Shown here: positions 8,781-17,341 of the stretch, one piece after another | How positions within the stretch are numbered: position 1 is the first letter of the stretch | Layout of the letters: every line of letters starts with the position of its first letter | DNA from: JANQOH01 sp965201115 | GTDB lineage: Bacteria > Pseudomonadota > Alphaproteobacteria > UBA7887 | Assembly: GCA_965201115.1 (NCBI GenBank) | Contig: OZ241745.1 | Span: 2,790,001-2,854,000 of the forward strand | Length of the DNA: 64,000 nucleotides | Reading direction: 5' to 3' | Notes under the pieces: model-generated | What the model saw: the letters and a program-made list of their open reading frames with translations, nothing else | Database searches by the model: none | Told to the model about the DNA's origin: nothing | Program-made: the position numbers and the translations under genes

Positions 8781-8810
8781 TTGACAAGCGCGCGGCCGGC
8801 GCCGTTTATG
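8781..8810 (+). promoter_or_regulatory. Sigma-70 type promoter for the cyclase operon
   Basis: A perfect -35 TTGACA (8781-8786) is followed 18 bases later by TTTATG (8805-8810), with TATGTAAT overlapping it. The predicted start near 8817 leaves a leader of about 50 bases to the ATG at 8868. It stands out in a very GC-rich divergent intergenic region. Confidence 0.6.
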
Positions 8811-8867
8811 TAATCGGCGGCGGCCGCTGGCGGTCTCCGCCGACGCACACACCATGGGAGGAAGGTC

Positions 8868-9935
8868 ATGAAGACGCTCAACATGCTGGCCCTCGCCGGC
8901 GCGTTCGGCGCGGCGTTCGCCGTCGCCGGCGGCGCGGCGGCGCAGGACTGCACCGTCGACAATCTCGACGGCTGCATCGGCAAGCCGTGGGTCGACGGCG
9001 ACACGATGGAGACGCCCCTCGGCGCCAAGTGGTGGCCGCACCCGATGTGGGGCGAAGGCGACCAGGCCGGCTCGACCAACTGGTACACGAAGCCGGAAGT
9101 CGTCATGCGCGCGATCGCCCAGATCAAGAAGGGCATGACGATGAAACTCGGCCACGAGTACACCGGCTCGATGCCCCTGTTCGGCGAGCGCAAGTTCTCG
9201 CTGCGCATCCCCGGCACCCCGACCGGCGGCCCGTTCGGCCCCAACAAGATCATGTGGAACGACGAGTTCCTCTCGACCGAAATCGGGCAGGTCGGAACGC
9301 AGTTCGACGGCCTCGGCCATATCGGCGTGCAGGTCGGCGCCGACGGCGACAAGAACGAAATGCGCTGGTACAACGGCTTCACCGCCGCCGAGATGGGCAA
9401 CCCCTACGGCCTCAACAAGCTCGGCACGGAGCACCTGAAGCCGATCATCGCGCGCGGCATCCTGATCGACGTGGCCGGCTACCGCGGCGTCGACGCGATG
9501 GCCAAGGGCGAAGAAATCACCATGGACGACGTCAACGGCGCGCTGGCCCGCCAGGGCATGGCCGACTACGCGCCGGCCGGCGGCGACGCGATCATCTTCC
9601 GCAGCGGCTGGGAGATGCACTGGGGCGACCCCGTCACCTATAACGACGGCTGCCCCGGCATCGGCATGGAGGTCGCCCGCTGGGTCGCCGAGGTCGTCCA
9701 GGCCGGCGTGACCGGCGGCGACACGTGGCCCGTCGACGCCGTGCCGAACCCCGATCCGGCGTGCGCGTTCTGCGTGCATCAGTACCTGCAGACCCGCCAC
9801 GGCATCGTCAACCAGGAGAACATGAAACTCGCCGAGGCCGCGGGCGCCGGCGTGTATCGGTTCGCCTACTTCTACAGCCCGGTGCCGGTGAAGGGCGCCA
9901 CGGGCTCCATCGGCGCCCCGGTCGCGATCTACTAG
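8868..9935 (+). CDS. Secreted cyclase-family (kynurenine formamidase-like) hydrolase
   Basis: 355 residues with a clear Sec signal peptide (MKTLNMLALAGAFGAAFAV, cleavage after AAAQ). The mature part fits the metal-dependent cyclase family (Pfam Cyclase): GTQFDGLGHIG corresponds to the HxGTHxD-type metal region, GDAIIFRSGW to the central strand, and VHQYLQTRHGI lies near the C-terminus. Members hydrolyse amides and esters such as N-formylkynurenine or manganese-dependent substrates; the substrate here is unknown. GGGAGGAAGG lies just upstream of the ATG, a very strong ribosome site. The export signal and neighbouring transporter suggest breakdown of an external compound in the periplasm. Confidence 0.86.
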   Translation: MKTLNMLALAGAFGAAFAVAGGAAAQDCTVDNLDGCIGKPWVDGDTMETPLGAKWWPHPMWGEGDQAGSTNWYTKPEVVMRAIAQIKKGMTMKLGHEYTGSMPLFGERKFSLRIPGTPTGGPFGPNKIMWNDEFLSTEIGQVGTQFDGLGHIGVQVGADGDKNEMRWYNGFTAAEMGNPYGLNKLGTEHLKPIIARGILIDVAGYRGVDAMAKGEEITMDDVNGALARQGMADYAPAGGDAIIFRSGWEMHWGDPVTYNDGCPGIGMEVARWVAEVVQAGVTGGDTWPVDAVPNPDPACAFCVHQYLQTRHGIVNQENMKLAEAAGAGVYRFAYFYSPVPVKGATGSIGAPVAIY

Positions 9936-9972
9936 AGACCGCGGCGAAACGCCGAAGAGACCGAACGGGCGG

Positions 9973-9998
9973 CGGGGCGCGCCGGGCGGCGCGCCCCG
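9973..9998 (+). terminator. Hairpin terminator after the cyclase gene
   Basis: A perfect 11-bp stem (CGGGGCGCGCC / GGCGCGCCCCG) with loop GGGC lies 37 bases after the stop, followed by a pyrimidine-rich CTTCCTCTCC and then GTTTCCTTTG. Likely a partial or full intrinsic terminator between the cyclase and MBL genes. Confidence 0.5.
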
Positions 9999-10053
9999 CT
10001 TCCTCTCCCCGTTTCCTTTGCGTAAAGCGCAATCGCGGCAAGCCGCCGGCGCG

Positions 10054-10950
10054 ATGGACGCCTTGTTCGACCGCGAGCTGGATTTCGAATACGGCGCGGT
10101 CGCGCAACTCAGCCCTCTGGTGCGGCGCGTCATCGCGCGCAACCCGAGCCCGTTCACCTTCCACGGCACCGGCGTTTATATCGTCGGGCGCGGAACGGTG
10201 GCGGTCATCGATCCCGGGCCCGCGCTGCCCGGCCACGTCGAGACGCTGCTGGCGGCGCTCGACGGCGAAACCGTCGGCCATATCCTCGTCACGCACACGC
10301 ATCTGGATCATTCGCCGGCGGCGGCGGCGCTGAAGGAGGCGACCGGCGCGCCGACCTGCGGGTTCGGCCCCCACGGCGGGGGGCGCGGCGAGCCGGCGGA
10401 AGAAGGCGCCGATTTCGAATTCGCGCCCGACCGCGCGATGGCCGACGGCGACGCGGCGTCCGGCCCCGGCTGGACCCTGGAAGCGGTCCACACGCCGGGG
10501 CATACCTCGAATCACCTGTGTTTCGCGCTCGCCGAGGAGCGCGCGCTGTTTTCCGGCGACCACGTCATGGGGTGGTCCACAACGGTGGTGTCGCCGCCCG
10601 ACGGCGACATGGGCGCATACATGGCGTCGCTGGAGAAGCTGCGCCGCCGCGGCGATGCGCGCTATTACCCCACCCACGGGGCGCCGATCGACGAGCCGGC
10701 GGCGTATGTCAGGGCGCTGGCGGGCCACCGCCGCCGCCGCGAGGCGCAAATTCTGCGCTGCCTGGCGCGCGGCGTCGGCACGATCCCGGACCTGGTGGGC
10801 GCGCTCTATGCGGGGCTGGACCCGCGGCTGCGCGGCGCGGCCGGGCGATCCGTGCTGGCGCACCTGGCGCTCCTGGTCGAGACCGGACGCGCCGAATGCG
10901 ACGGCGCGCCGGATATTTCCGCGCGCTACCGCCTGCCCGGCGCGCGATGA
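10054..10950 (+). CDS. MBL-fold metallo-hydrolase (LACTB2-like)
   Basis: 298 residues. The metallo-beta-lactamase fold shows THTHLDHS (HxHxDH metal ligands, about 90-97), HTPGHTSNH and FSGDHVMGW, and ends with PTHGAP. A C-terminal winged-helix segment (RREAQILRCLARG to ISARYRL) matches the BLACT_WH domain of LACTB2-type hydrolases, which act on thioesters or nucleic acids depending on the member. The ATG at 10054 (MDALFDRELDF) is chosen; a TTG at 10018 would add 12 residues but has no ribosome site. Its stop overlaps the start of the DASS transporter as ATGA, so the two are co-translated. Confidence 0.88.
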   Translation: MDALFDRELDFEYGAVAQLSPLVRRVIARNPSPFTFHGTGVYIVGRGTVAVIDPGPALPGHVETLLAALDGETVGHILVTHTHLDHSPAAAALKEATGAPTCGFGPHGGGRGEPAEEGADFEFAPDRAMADGDAASGPGWTLEAVHTPGHTSNHLCFALAEERALFSGDHVMGWSTTVVSPPDGDMGAYMASLEKLRRRGDARYYPTHGAPIDEPAAYVRALAGHRRRREAQILRCLARGVGTIPDLVGALYAGLDPRLRGAAGRSVLAHLALLVETGRAECDGAPDISARYRLPGAR

Positions 10951-12518
10951 CCGGCGGCGGCGCTCTTGCGGCGCGCTCCCGCCGGGGCCGCGGGGCCGGC
11001 GCCGCGGGCCTGTGGATCGGCCTCGCCGCGTTCGCGGCCCTGCTGGCCTTTCCGGTCGATCCCGCCAACCTTCCGGCGAGCCGCATGGCCGCGGTCGCGG
11101 CGCTCATGGCCATCTGGTGGATGACCGAGGCGCTGCCGCTGTTCGCGACCGCGCTGGCGCCGCTCGTGCTGTTTCCGCTGCTCGGCATCATGGGCGGGCG
11201 CGCGACCGCGCCGAACTATCTGAGCAGCGTTATCGTGCTGTTCATCGGCGGGTTCATGATCGCCCTGACGATGGAGCGCTGGCGCCTGCACCGCCGCATC
11301 GCGCTCAATATCGTCCATTTCGTCGGCGGCGGCCCCGCGCGCATCGTGCTCGGGTTCATGCTCGCGTCGGCGTTCCTGTCGATGTGGATATCGAACACGG
11401 CGACCGCGGTGACGATGGTCCCGATCGGCCTCGCCATCGTCTTGCAGATCGAAGAGCAGCTGGGCGACCGCGCCCATGCGTTTACCGTCGGCCTGATGCT
11501 CGGCATTGCCTACGGTTGTTCGATCGGCGGCATGACGACGCTTGTGGGCACGCCGCCCAATCTCTCCCTTGTGCGCATCCACGAGCTCATGTTTCCGGGC
11601 GCCCCGGAGATCGCGTTCGGGCAGTGGCTCGCCACGGCGTTTCCCGTCGGCGCGGTCATGCTGGCCGCCGCGTGGCTGCTGATCGCGAAAGTCCTTTACC
11701 GCGCGCCGGCGGACGCCGCGCCGGATCGCGCCATCATCGAGCGCGAACGCGCGGGTCTCGGGCCGATGTCGTTCGAGGAGCGCGCGGTTCTCGCCGTCTT
11801 CGCGGCCACGGCGCTGTTGTGGGTGTTCCGCGTCGATCTGAACCTCGGCGCGCTGACAATACCGGGGTGGTCGCAGCTCCTGCCGTGGCCGAAATACGTC
11901 GATGACGGCACGGTGGCCATCGCGATGGCGTCGCTGCTGTTCTTCATTCCCGCGCGCGGCGCCGACGGCCGCAAGACGCGCCTCATGGGCGCCGAAATCG
12001 TCCCCCGCCTGCCGTGGAACGTAGTGCTGCTGATCGGCGGCGGGCTTGCGCTCGCCAAGGGGTTTCAGGCCACCGGGCTGGCGGCGCTTGTCGGCGGACA
12101 GTTCGACGCCGCGGGGGCGCTGCCGGCCTTCGTTCTCATCCTTCTGGTGTGCCTCGCCATCACATTTCTCACCGAGCTGACGAGCAATACCGCGACGACC
12201 GAGACGATTCTGCCGATTTTGGCCGGCGTCGCCGTCGCGTCGGGCACGCATCCGCTGCTGCTCATGGTCCCCGCCGCCATGTCGGCTTCGTGCGCCTTCA
12301 TGATGCCGGTCGCGACGCCGCCGAACGCCATCGCGTTCGGCAGCAACCGCCTGTCGATCGCGGAAATGGCCCGCGCCGGACTGGCGCTGAACCTGCTCGG
12401 CGCGCTCGTCATCGCGGTCGCCGTCTATACGCTCGGTCTGACCGTGTTCGGCATCGACTCCTCCGTCATGCCCGACTGGGCCGCCTCCATGGCCGCTGGC
12501 GACCCCCCGCCGGAATAG
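10947..12518 (+). CDS. DASS/SLC13-family anion symporter
   Basis: 523 residues with about 11 to 13 membrane spans. It is a divalent anion:sodium symporter carrying both substrate/sodium hairpin motifs: SNTATAV in the first repeat and SNTATTE in the second, each preceded by a Leu/Ile-rich re-entrant segment, plus GTPPNLS and ATPPNAIAFG. Likely substrates are dicarboxylates, sulfate or related anions; the sequence does not decide. The start ATG overlaps the MBL hydrolase stop by four bases. Together with the secreted cyclase the unit looks like uptake and processing of an organic acid. Confidence 0.9.
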   Translation: MTGGGALAARSRRGRGAGAAGLWIGLAAFAALLAFPVDPANLPASRMAAVAALMAIWWMTEALPLFATALAPLVLFPLLGIMGGRATAPNYLSSVIVLFIGGFMIALTMERWRLHRRIALNIVHFVGGGPARIVLGFMLASAFLSMWISNTATAVTMVPIGLAIVLQIEEQLGDRAHAFTVGLMLGIAYGCSIGGMTTLVGTPPNLSLVRIHELMFPGAPEIAFGQWLATAFPVGAVMLAAAWLLIAKVLYRAPADAAPDRAIIERERAGLGPMSFEERAVLAVFAATALLWVFRVDLNLGALTIPGWSQLLPWPKYVDDGTVAIAMASLLFFIPARGADGRKTRLMGAEIVPRLPWNVVLLIGGGLALAKGFQATGLAALVGGQFDAAGALPAFVLILLVCLAITFLTELTSNTATTETILPILAGVAVASGTHPLLLMVPAAMSASCAFMMPVATPPNAIAFGSNRLSIAEMARAGLALNLLGALVIAVAVYTLGLTVFGIDSSVMPDWAASMAAGDPPPE

Positions 12519-12564
12519 CCGCGCGCGGCCGCCGCGCCCCGCTCGCCGGCGCTTGTGCGGGCGG

Positions 12565-12616
12565 CGACGTGCGGGCAGGATGCCCGCGGTCCCGGGCCCC
12601 GCCTTCGGCGGGGCAG
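12565..12616. repeat. Dispersed palindromic repeat, locus 2
   Basis: Carries only the double-hairpin module (GCGGGCA-GGA-TGCCCGC and CCCCGCC-TTC-GGCGGGG). It lies exactly between the convergent DASS transporter and lepA genes, where it could serve as a bidirectional transcription stop. Confidence 0.8.
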
Positions 12617-12634
12617 GCATTTCGGTACAGACAC

Positions 12635-14422
12635 TCAGATGCGCAACGCGGCCAGGAAGGCTTCCTGCGGGATTTCCACGTTGCCGACCTGGCGCATGCG
12701 CTTTTTGCCGCGCTTTTGTTTTTCCAGCAATTTGCGCTTGCGCGTGGCGTCTCCGCCGTAGCATTTCGCGGTGACGTCCTTGCGCAGGGCGCTCACGGTT
12801 TCGCGCGCCACCACGCGCCCGCCGATCGCCGCCTGGATGGCGATCCTGAACAATTGCCGCGGAATCAGCGTTTTGAGTTTTTCGCACAGCGCCCGGCCGC
12901 GCGATTCGGCGCGCTCGCGCGAGCTCATGAAGGCCAGGCTGTCGACCGGCTCGCCGTTGACGAGAATCGTCACCTTGACCAGGTCTCCCTCGGCGTAGCC
13001 GTCGAGTTCGTAGTCGAAACTGGCGTAGCCGCGGCTTATGGATTTCAACCGGTCGTAGAAATCGAACACTGTCTCGTTCAGCGGCAGGCGATAGACGGCC
13101 ATCGCGCGGCCCGACGCCCAGTTGAGGTCGATCTGCGCGCCGCGCCGGTCGGTACATAATTTCAGCACGCCGCCGAGAAAGCGGTCGGGGACGAAAACGG
13201 TCGCGCGAATCCACGGCTCCTCGATCCGCGCGATGCGCGACGGGTCGGGCAGATCGGCGGGATTGTGCATCTCCATGACGCCGCCGCCGGCCGCATGCAC
13301 GCGATAGACGACGCTCGGCGCGGTGGTTACGAGATCGAGGCCGAACTCGCGTTCGAGCCGCTCCTGCACGATTTCGAGATGCAACAGCCCGAGAAACCCG
13401 CAGCGGAAGCCCAGTCCCAGCGCCGCCGAGGTTTCCGCTTCCCACGAGAAACTGGCGTCGTTGAGCTGGAGCTTCGCCAGGCTTTCGCGCAGGCGCCGGT
13501 AATCCGCGTGCTCCACCGGATAGAGGCCGCAAAACACCACCGGCAGGCCGGGCTGGAAGCCCGGCAGCGGCGCCGCGGCGGGGCGGCGCGAATCGGTAAC
13601 GGTGTCGCCGACCCGCGTATCGGCCACGGTCTTGATGGCGGCGGTGATGAACCCCACCTCGCCGGGGCCGAGCGCGCCGGTCGGCGTCGGCTTCGGCGTA
13701 AACACGCCCACGCGGTCGATGCGGTGCGTCGTGCCGGCCGCCATGAACCGCACTTCCGCGCCCTTGCGCAGTTCGCCGTCGTGAACGCGCACCAGCACGA
13801 CGACGCCGAGATAGGAGTCGTACCAGCTGTCCACAAGCAGCGCCTTGAGCGGCGCGGCGCGATCGCCCGCGGGCGGCGGCAGGCGCCGCACGAGCGCTTC
13901 CAGCACATCCTCGACGCCCTGGCCGGTTTTCGCGGAGATTTCGAGCGCGTCGCCCGCGTCCAGCCCGACCGTATCGGATATCTCCCGGCGCACCCGTTCC
14001 GGCTCCGCGGCGGGCAGGTCGATCTTGTTGAGCGCGATGACGATTTCGTGGTTCTGTTCGAGCGCCTTGTAGACGTTGGCAAGCGTTTGCGCCTCCACCC
14101 CCTGGCTCGCATCGACCACCAGAAGCGAGCCTTCGCACGCCGCCAGGCTCCGGCTCACCTCGTAGGAAAAATCCACGTGGCCCGGCGTGTCGATCAGGTT
14201 GAGCGTCCACGTTTCGCCGCCGCGGGCGCGCCATGTCAGGCGCACGGTCTGCGCCTTGACGGTGATGCCGCGTTCGCGCTCGATATCCATGGAATCGAGC
14301 ACCTGCTCGGCCATTTCGCGCGCGTCGAGCCCGCCGCAGCGCTCGATCAGGCGGTCGGCCAGTGTGGATTTGCCGTGATCGACGTGGGCGACGATGGCGA
14401 AGTTTCGGATATGTCCGGTCAT
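12635..14422 (-). CDS. lepA: Elongation factor 4 (LepA)
   Basis: Back-translocating ribosomal GTPase, 595 residues (typical about 600). G-motifs: AHVDHGKST (G1, about 12-20), the ERGITVKAQ switch region, DTPGHVDF (G3) and ALNKIDLP (G4). The EF4-specific C-terminal domain ends KKRMRQVGNVEIPQEAF. The ATG at 14422 (MTGHIRNFAIV) is chosen over a TTG four codons earlier. It is convergent with the DASS transporter and followed by a repeat copy. Confidence 0.97.
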   Translation of the reverse strand: MTGHIRNFAIVAHVDHGKSTLADRLIERCGGLDAREMAEQVLDSMDIERERGITVKAQTVRLTWRARGGETWTLNLIDTPGHVDFSYEVSRSLAACEGSLLVVDASQGVEAQTLANVYKALEQNHEIVIALNKIDLPAAEPERVRREISDTVGLDAGDALEISAKTGQGVEDVLEALVRRLPPPAGDRAAPLKALLVDSWYDSYLGVVVLVRVHDGELRKGAEVRFMAAGTTHRIDRVGVFTPKPTPTGALGPGEVGFITAAIKTVADTRVGDTVTDSRRPAAAPLPGFQPGLPVVFCGLYPVEHADYRRLRESLAKLQLNDASFSWEAETSAALGLGFRCGFLGLLHLEIVQERLEREFGLDLVTTAPSVVYRVHAAGGGVMEMHNPADLPDPSRIARIEEPWIRATVFVPDRFLGGVLKLCTDRRGAQIDLNWASGRAMAVYRLPLNETVFDFYDRLKSISRGYASFDYELDGYAEGDLVKVTILVNGEPVDSLAFMSSRERAESRGRALCEKLKTLIPRQLFRIAIQAAIGGRVVARETVSALRKDVTAKCYGGDATRKRKLLEKQKRGKKRMRQVGNVEIPQEAFLAALRI

Positions 14423-14455
14423 GGCGCGGGGCAATGCGGCGGGGCGATCATTCTG

Positions 14456-14572
14456 TCAAGACGCCGCGGGCCCGGCGTCGCGGCGCAGATGCGGACACGC
14501 CGTCGAGTCGGGCGCGCGGCGCGTGTTCGCCGCAAGCAGCCGGCGGCGCGCGATTTCGTTTTCGTCGAGCAT
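14456..14572 (-). CDS. Possible 38-residue protein upstream of lepA
   Basis: A short frame beginning MLDENEIARRRLLAANTRR with GGAGG 13 bases upstream of its ATG, in the same direction as lepA, ending 34 bases before lepA starts. It matches no family I recognise. It could be a small protein, a leader affecting lepA, or chance in a GC-rich gap; the ribosome-site spacing is longer than ideal. Confidence 0.25.
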   Translation of the reverse strand: MLDENEIARRRLLAANTRRAPDSTACPHLRRDAGPAAS

Positions 14573-14634
14573 GGCGCTATCGCAACCTCCGCGATGCCGC
14601 GCGGCCCGGCGGCGAGGATATCGGGACGCCGGTT

Positions 14635-15330
14635 CTATACTTCCAGCCACTCCCTGCGCACCTGCTCGTCGGCGCGAAACTCGCTTACCGTTCCCTCGAA
14701 CACGATGCGGCCGTGGCCCATTGCGTATATGCGGTGCGAAATATCGAGCGCGATGGCCAGCTTCTGCTCGACGAGCAGGATGGAGACCCCGCGCCGCGCG
14801 ATTTCGGCGAGGAGGCCCGACACCTGCTCCACCAGTTTCGGCGCCAGGCCCTCGGTCGGTTCGTCGATCATGATCAGGTCCGGGTCGCCCATCAGCGTGC
14901 GGCAGACGGTGAGCATTTGCTGCTCGCCGCCGGAGATGACCGAGCCCAGCGCGTCGGCCCGCTCGCGCAGGTTCGGGAACATATCGTACATGTCGTCGAT
15001 CGACCAGCGCCCGCGGGCGCGCATGTTCTTGATGCCCAATACCAGGTTTTGGCGCACCGTGAGGGTCGGGAAGATGTTCCGGTTTTCCGGCACGTAGCCG
15101 ACGCCGCGGCGGGCGATTTCGTGCATCTTGCGTCCGGCTATTTCCTCTCCCTTGAAGACGATGGAGCCGACCGGCGCCACTTCGCCCATGATCGCCTTGA
15201 GCACGGTCGAGCGGCCGACCCCGTTGCGCCCCAGCAGGCTCACGATTTCGCCTTCGCCGACGCGGAAGTTCACGCCTTGCAGGATATGGCTCTTGCCGTA
15301 AAAGGCGTGCAGGCCGCGTACCTCGAGCAT
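14635..15330 (-). CDS. livF: LivF-type ABC transporter ATPase
   Basis: 231 residues, one of the two ATPases of a HAAT-family amino acid or amide importer. Contents: GRNGVGRST at the P-loop (about 37-45), the signature ISGGEQQM, Walker B LIMIDEPTEGL and the H-loop VEQK. The P-loop lysine is replaced by arginine (GVGRST instead of GVGKST), so ATP binding at this site may be altered; related LivF proteins with this change are probably known, and LivG keeps the lysine. The ATG at 15330 overlaps the livG stop as TGATG. Last gene of the livK-H-M-G-F run. Confidence 0.93.
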   Translation of the reverse strand: MLEVRGLHAFYGKSHILQGVNFRVGEGEIVSLLGRNGVGRSTVLKAIMGEVAPVGSIVFKGEEIAGRKMHEIARRGVGYVPENRNIFPTLTVRQNLVLGIKNMRARGRWSIDDMYDMFPNLRERADALGSVISGGEQQMLTVCRTLMGDPDLIMIDEPTEGLAPKLVEQVSGLLAEIARRGVSILLVEQKLAIALDISHRIYAMGHGRIVFEGTVSEFRADEQVRREWLEV

Positions 15331-16079
15331 CACGCCGCCTCCGAGCCGAGATAGGCTTCGCGCACCGCCGCGGAGGCGCGTATTTCCGCCGGCGCGCCGG
15401 TCGCGATGATCCGGCCGTACACGAGCACCGAGATACGGTCGGCGATATCGAACACCACGCCCATGTCGTGCTCGACGATGACGAGGGTCTTGCCCTGCGA
15501 CACGCGGCGGATCAGCGCGACGGCCTGTTCGGATTCCGACCGGCTCATGCCCGCGGTCGGTTCGTCGAGCAGGACGACCTCGGCCCCGCCGGCGATGGCG
15601 ACGCCGAGCTCCAGCGCGCGCTGGTCGGCGTAGGAGAGGAGCCCCGCCGGCATGGCGCGTTTTTCCCACAACCCGATCTCGCGCAGGATGCTCTCGGCGC
15701 GCGCGGTTACGTCGCGCAGCATTCCCACCGTCTTCCACCAGGCGTAGCGGTGGCCGAGCGCGAACAGCATCCCGCAGCGGATATTGTCGTGTACGCTCAT
15801 GCGCGCGAAGATATTGGTGACCTGGAACGACCGCGTCAGGCCCAGCCGGTTGATCGCGAACGGGGTCATGCCCGTTATGTCGGTATCGAACAGATGCACG
15901 CTCCCCGCGGACGGCGGGAAGCGGCCGCTGACCAAATTGTAGAGGGTCGATTTCCCGGCGCCGTTGGGGCCGATAATCGCGTGGCGCTCGCCGTCGGCGA
16001 TCTCCAGATCGACGCCGCGAATAATCTCCGCCTTGCCGAAGCTCTTGCGCAGGCCCGACAGCCTGAGGGCGGTCATCAT
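15330..16079 (-). CDS. livG: LivG-type ABC transporter ATPase
   Basis: 249 residues. Intact Walker A GPNGAGKST (about 38-46), Q-loop SFQVTNIF, signature LLSYADQRALE (a divergent signature, usual for LivG), Walker B VVLLDEPTAGM and the H-loop VEHDM. Energises the amino-acid-type importer with LivF. The ATG at 16079 overlaps the livM stop (ATGA). LivG with a normal P-loop next to a LivF with an altered one would make an asymmetric ATPase pair. Confidence 0.95.
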   Translation of the reverse strand: MMTALRLSGLRKSFGKAEIIRGVDLEIADGERHAIIGPNGAGKSTLYNLVSGRFPPSAGSVHLFDTDITGMTPFAINRLGLTRSFQVTNIFARMSVHDNIRCGMLFALGHRYAWWKTVGMLRDVTARAESILREIGLWEKRAMPAGLLSYADQRALELGVAIAGGAEVVLLDEPTAGMSRSESEQAVALIRRVSQGKTLVIVEHDMGVVFDIADRISVLVYGRIIATGAPAEIRASAAVREAYLGSEAA

Positions 16080-17341
16080 GGGCCGGGCCGCGCGCGCGCT
16101 TCGGCGAGCGCCGCGTTCCACGCGGCGGCGGCGGCCGGCCAGGTCTTGCGCGCGCCGAAGGCGCCCGCCGCCGCCGCGGCGGCGAACGCAACCCACGCCG
16201 CCGGGCCGCCCGGATCGACGACGACGCCGAAAACGGAAAGCTCCGTTTCCGTGCTGAGGCGCGAGCTCAGATAGTAGAGCATCTCGACGATCCCGATGGC
16301 GCCGAGGACCGCCGCGAGAAGGGCCGCCGAAAACGCCGCGTAGGGCGCCGCGAGCGGCGCCATGAAGCGGAGCCCCGCCCGCCAGATCGGCCGGTGCATG
16401 ACGATCAGCCCGGCGAGGCCGCCCGGGAAAAACAGGATCACGGCCACGAACAGCACGCCGAGATAGAGCAGCCACGCCTCGGTCACGCCGGTAAGCGTGC
16501 TCTGGAGGAAGTAAAGCAGCGTGGCGCCGATAATCGGGCCGGCGAAATTGCCGGCCCCGCCGATATACACCATGAACAGCACCAGGCCCGACTGGATGAT
16601 GCTCACCTGTTCGAAGCCCACATGCTCGATATTTATCGCGTGGAGCGCGCCGGCTATGCCCGCGAAGAACGACGACAGCGAGAACGCCAGCCAGCGCACG
16701 CGCTGGCTCGAATAGCCGATGAACTCCACCCGCTCGGGATTGTCGCGCACGGCGTTGGACATGCGCCCGAACGGCGTGCGCGTGAGCATGAACATCGCCG
16801 CCACGCAGAGGAAGCACCAGCACGCGACCAGGTAATAGACCTCGACGGACGGCCCGAAAGTGGCGCCGAAAATATCGCCGCCGATGACGCGATCGGTCTG
16901 GATTCCGTCCTCGCCGTTGAATATCGCCACGAGCACCAGCGTCAGCGCCGTGACCAACTCGCCGAAACCGAGGGAGATCATCGCGAAGGCGGTCCCCGCG
17001 CGCCGCGTCGAGACATACCCGACGAGTACGCCGAAAAACAGCCCGGCCAGCCCGCCGAGAAGCGGCATCAGCGACACGGGCACCCAGGGCGCGTCGCCCT
17101 CGTACACGAAATTCAGGTAGTGAACGGTGAAATAGCCCGCGAGCCCGAAATAGATCGCGTGCCCGAACGACAGCATTCCGCCTTGCCCGAGCAGCATGTT
17201 GTAGGCCAGCGCGAACACGATCAGCAGGCCGATCTGGCTCATCGTCACGGTCGCGAAGCCCGACGTAAACACTTGCGGCAACAGCGCCAGCAGCAGCGCG
17301 AAGCCGGCCCACGGCGCCAGTCCGGCGAGACGCGCGCTCAT
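16076..17341 (-). CDS. livM: LivM-type ABC transporter permease
   Basis: 421 residues, about 90 to 100 longer than usual LivM. The core shows ALAYNMLLGQGGMLSFGHAI, the typical GQGGxxSFGHA motif of branched-chain amino acid permeases, and FMVYIGGAGNFAGPIIGA near the cytoplasmic coupling region. Beyond residue about 320 an extension adds two more hydrophobic segments separated by LSSRLSTETELSVFG, then an Ala-rich tail. The start ATG overlaps the livH stop (ATGA). Confidence 0.94.
   Translation of the reverse strand: MSARLAGLAPWAGFALLLALLPQVFTSGFATVTMSQIGLLIVFALAYNMLLGQGGMLSFGHAIYFGLAGYFTVHYLNFVYEGDAPWVPVSLMPLLGGLAGLFFGVLVGYVSTRRAGTAFAMISLGFGELVTALTLVLVAIFNGEDGIQTDRVIGGDIFGATFGPSVEVYYLVACWCFLCVAAMFMLTRTPFGRMSNAVRDNPERVEFIGYSSQRVRWLAFSLSSFFAGIAGALHAINIEHVGFEQVSIIQSGLVLFMVYIGGAGNFAGPIIGATLLYFLQSTLTGVTEAWLLYLGVLFVAVILFFPGGLAGLIVMHRPIWRAGLRFMAPLAAPYAAFSAALLAAVLGAIGIVEMLYYLSSRLSTETELSVFGVVVDPGGPAAWVAFAAAAAAGAFGARKTWPAAAAAWNAALAEARARPGP

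Noticed and set aside
12540..12640. Small plus-strand frames encoding RAGRMPAVPG-like peptides
   Set aside because: The same peptide is produced by every copy of the palindromic repeat; it is a translation of the repeat, not a gene.
10926..14234. 1102-residue minus-strand frame opposite the DASS transporter and in lepA
   Set aside because: Shadow frame with biased composition; the real genes in both strands are clear.
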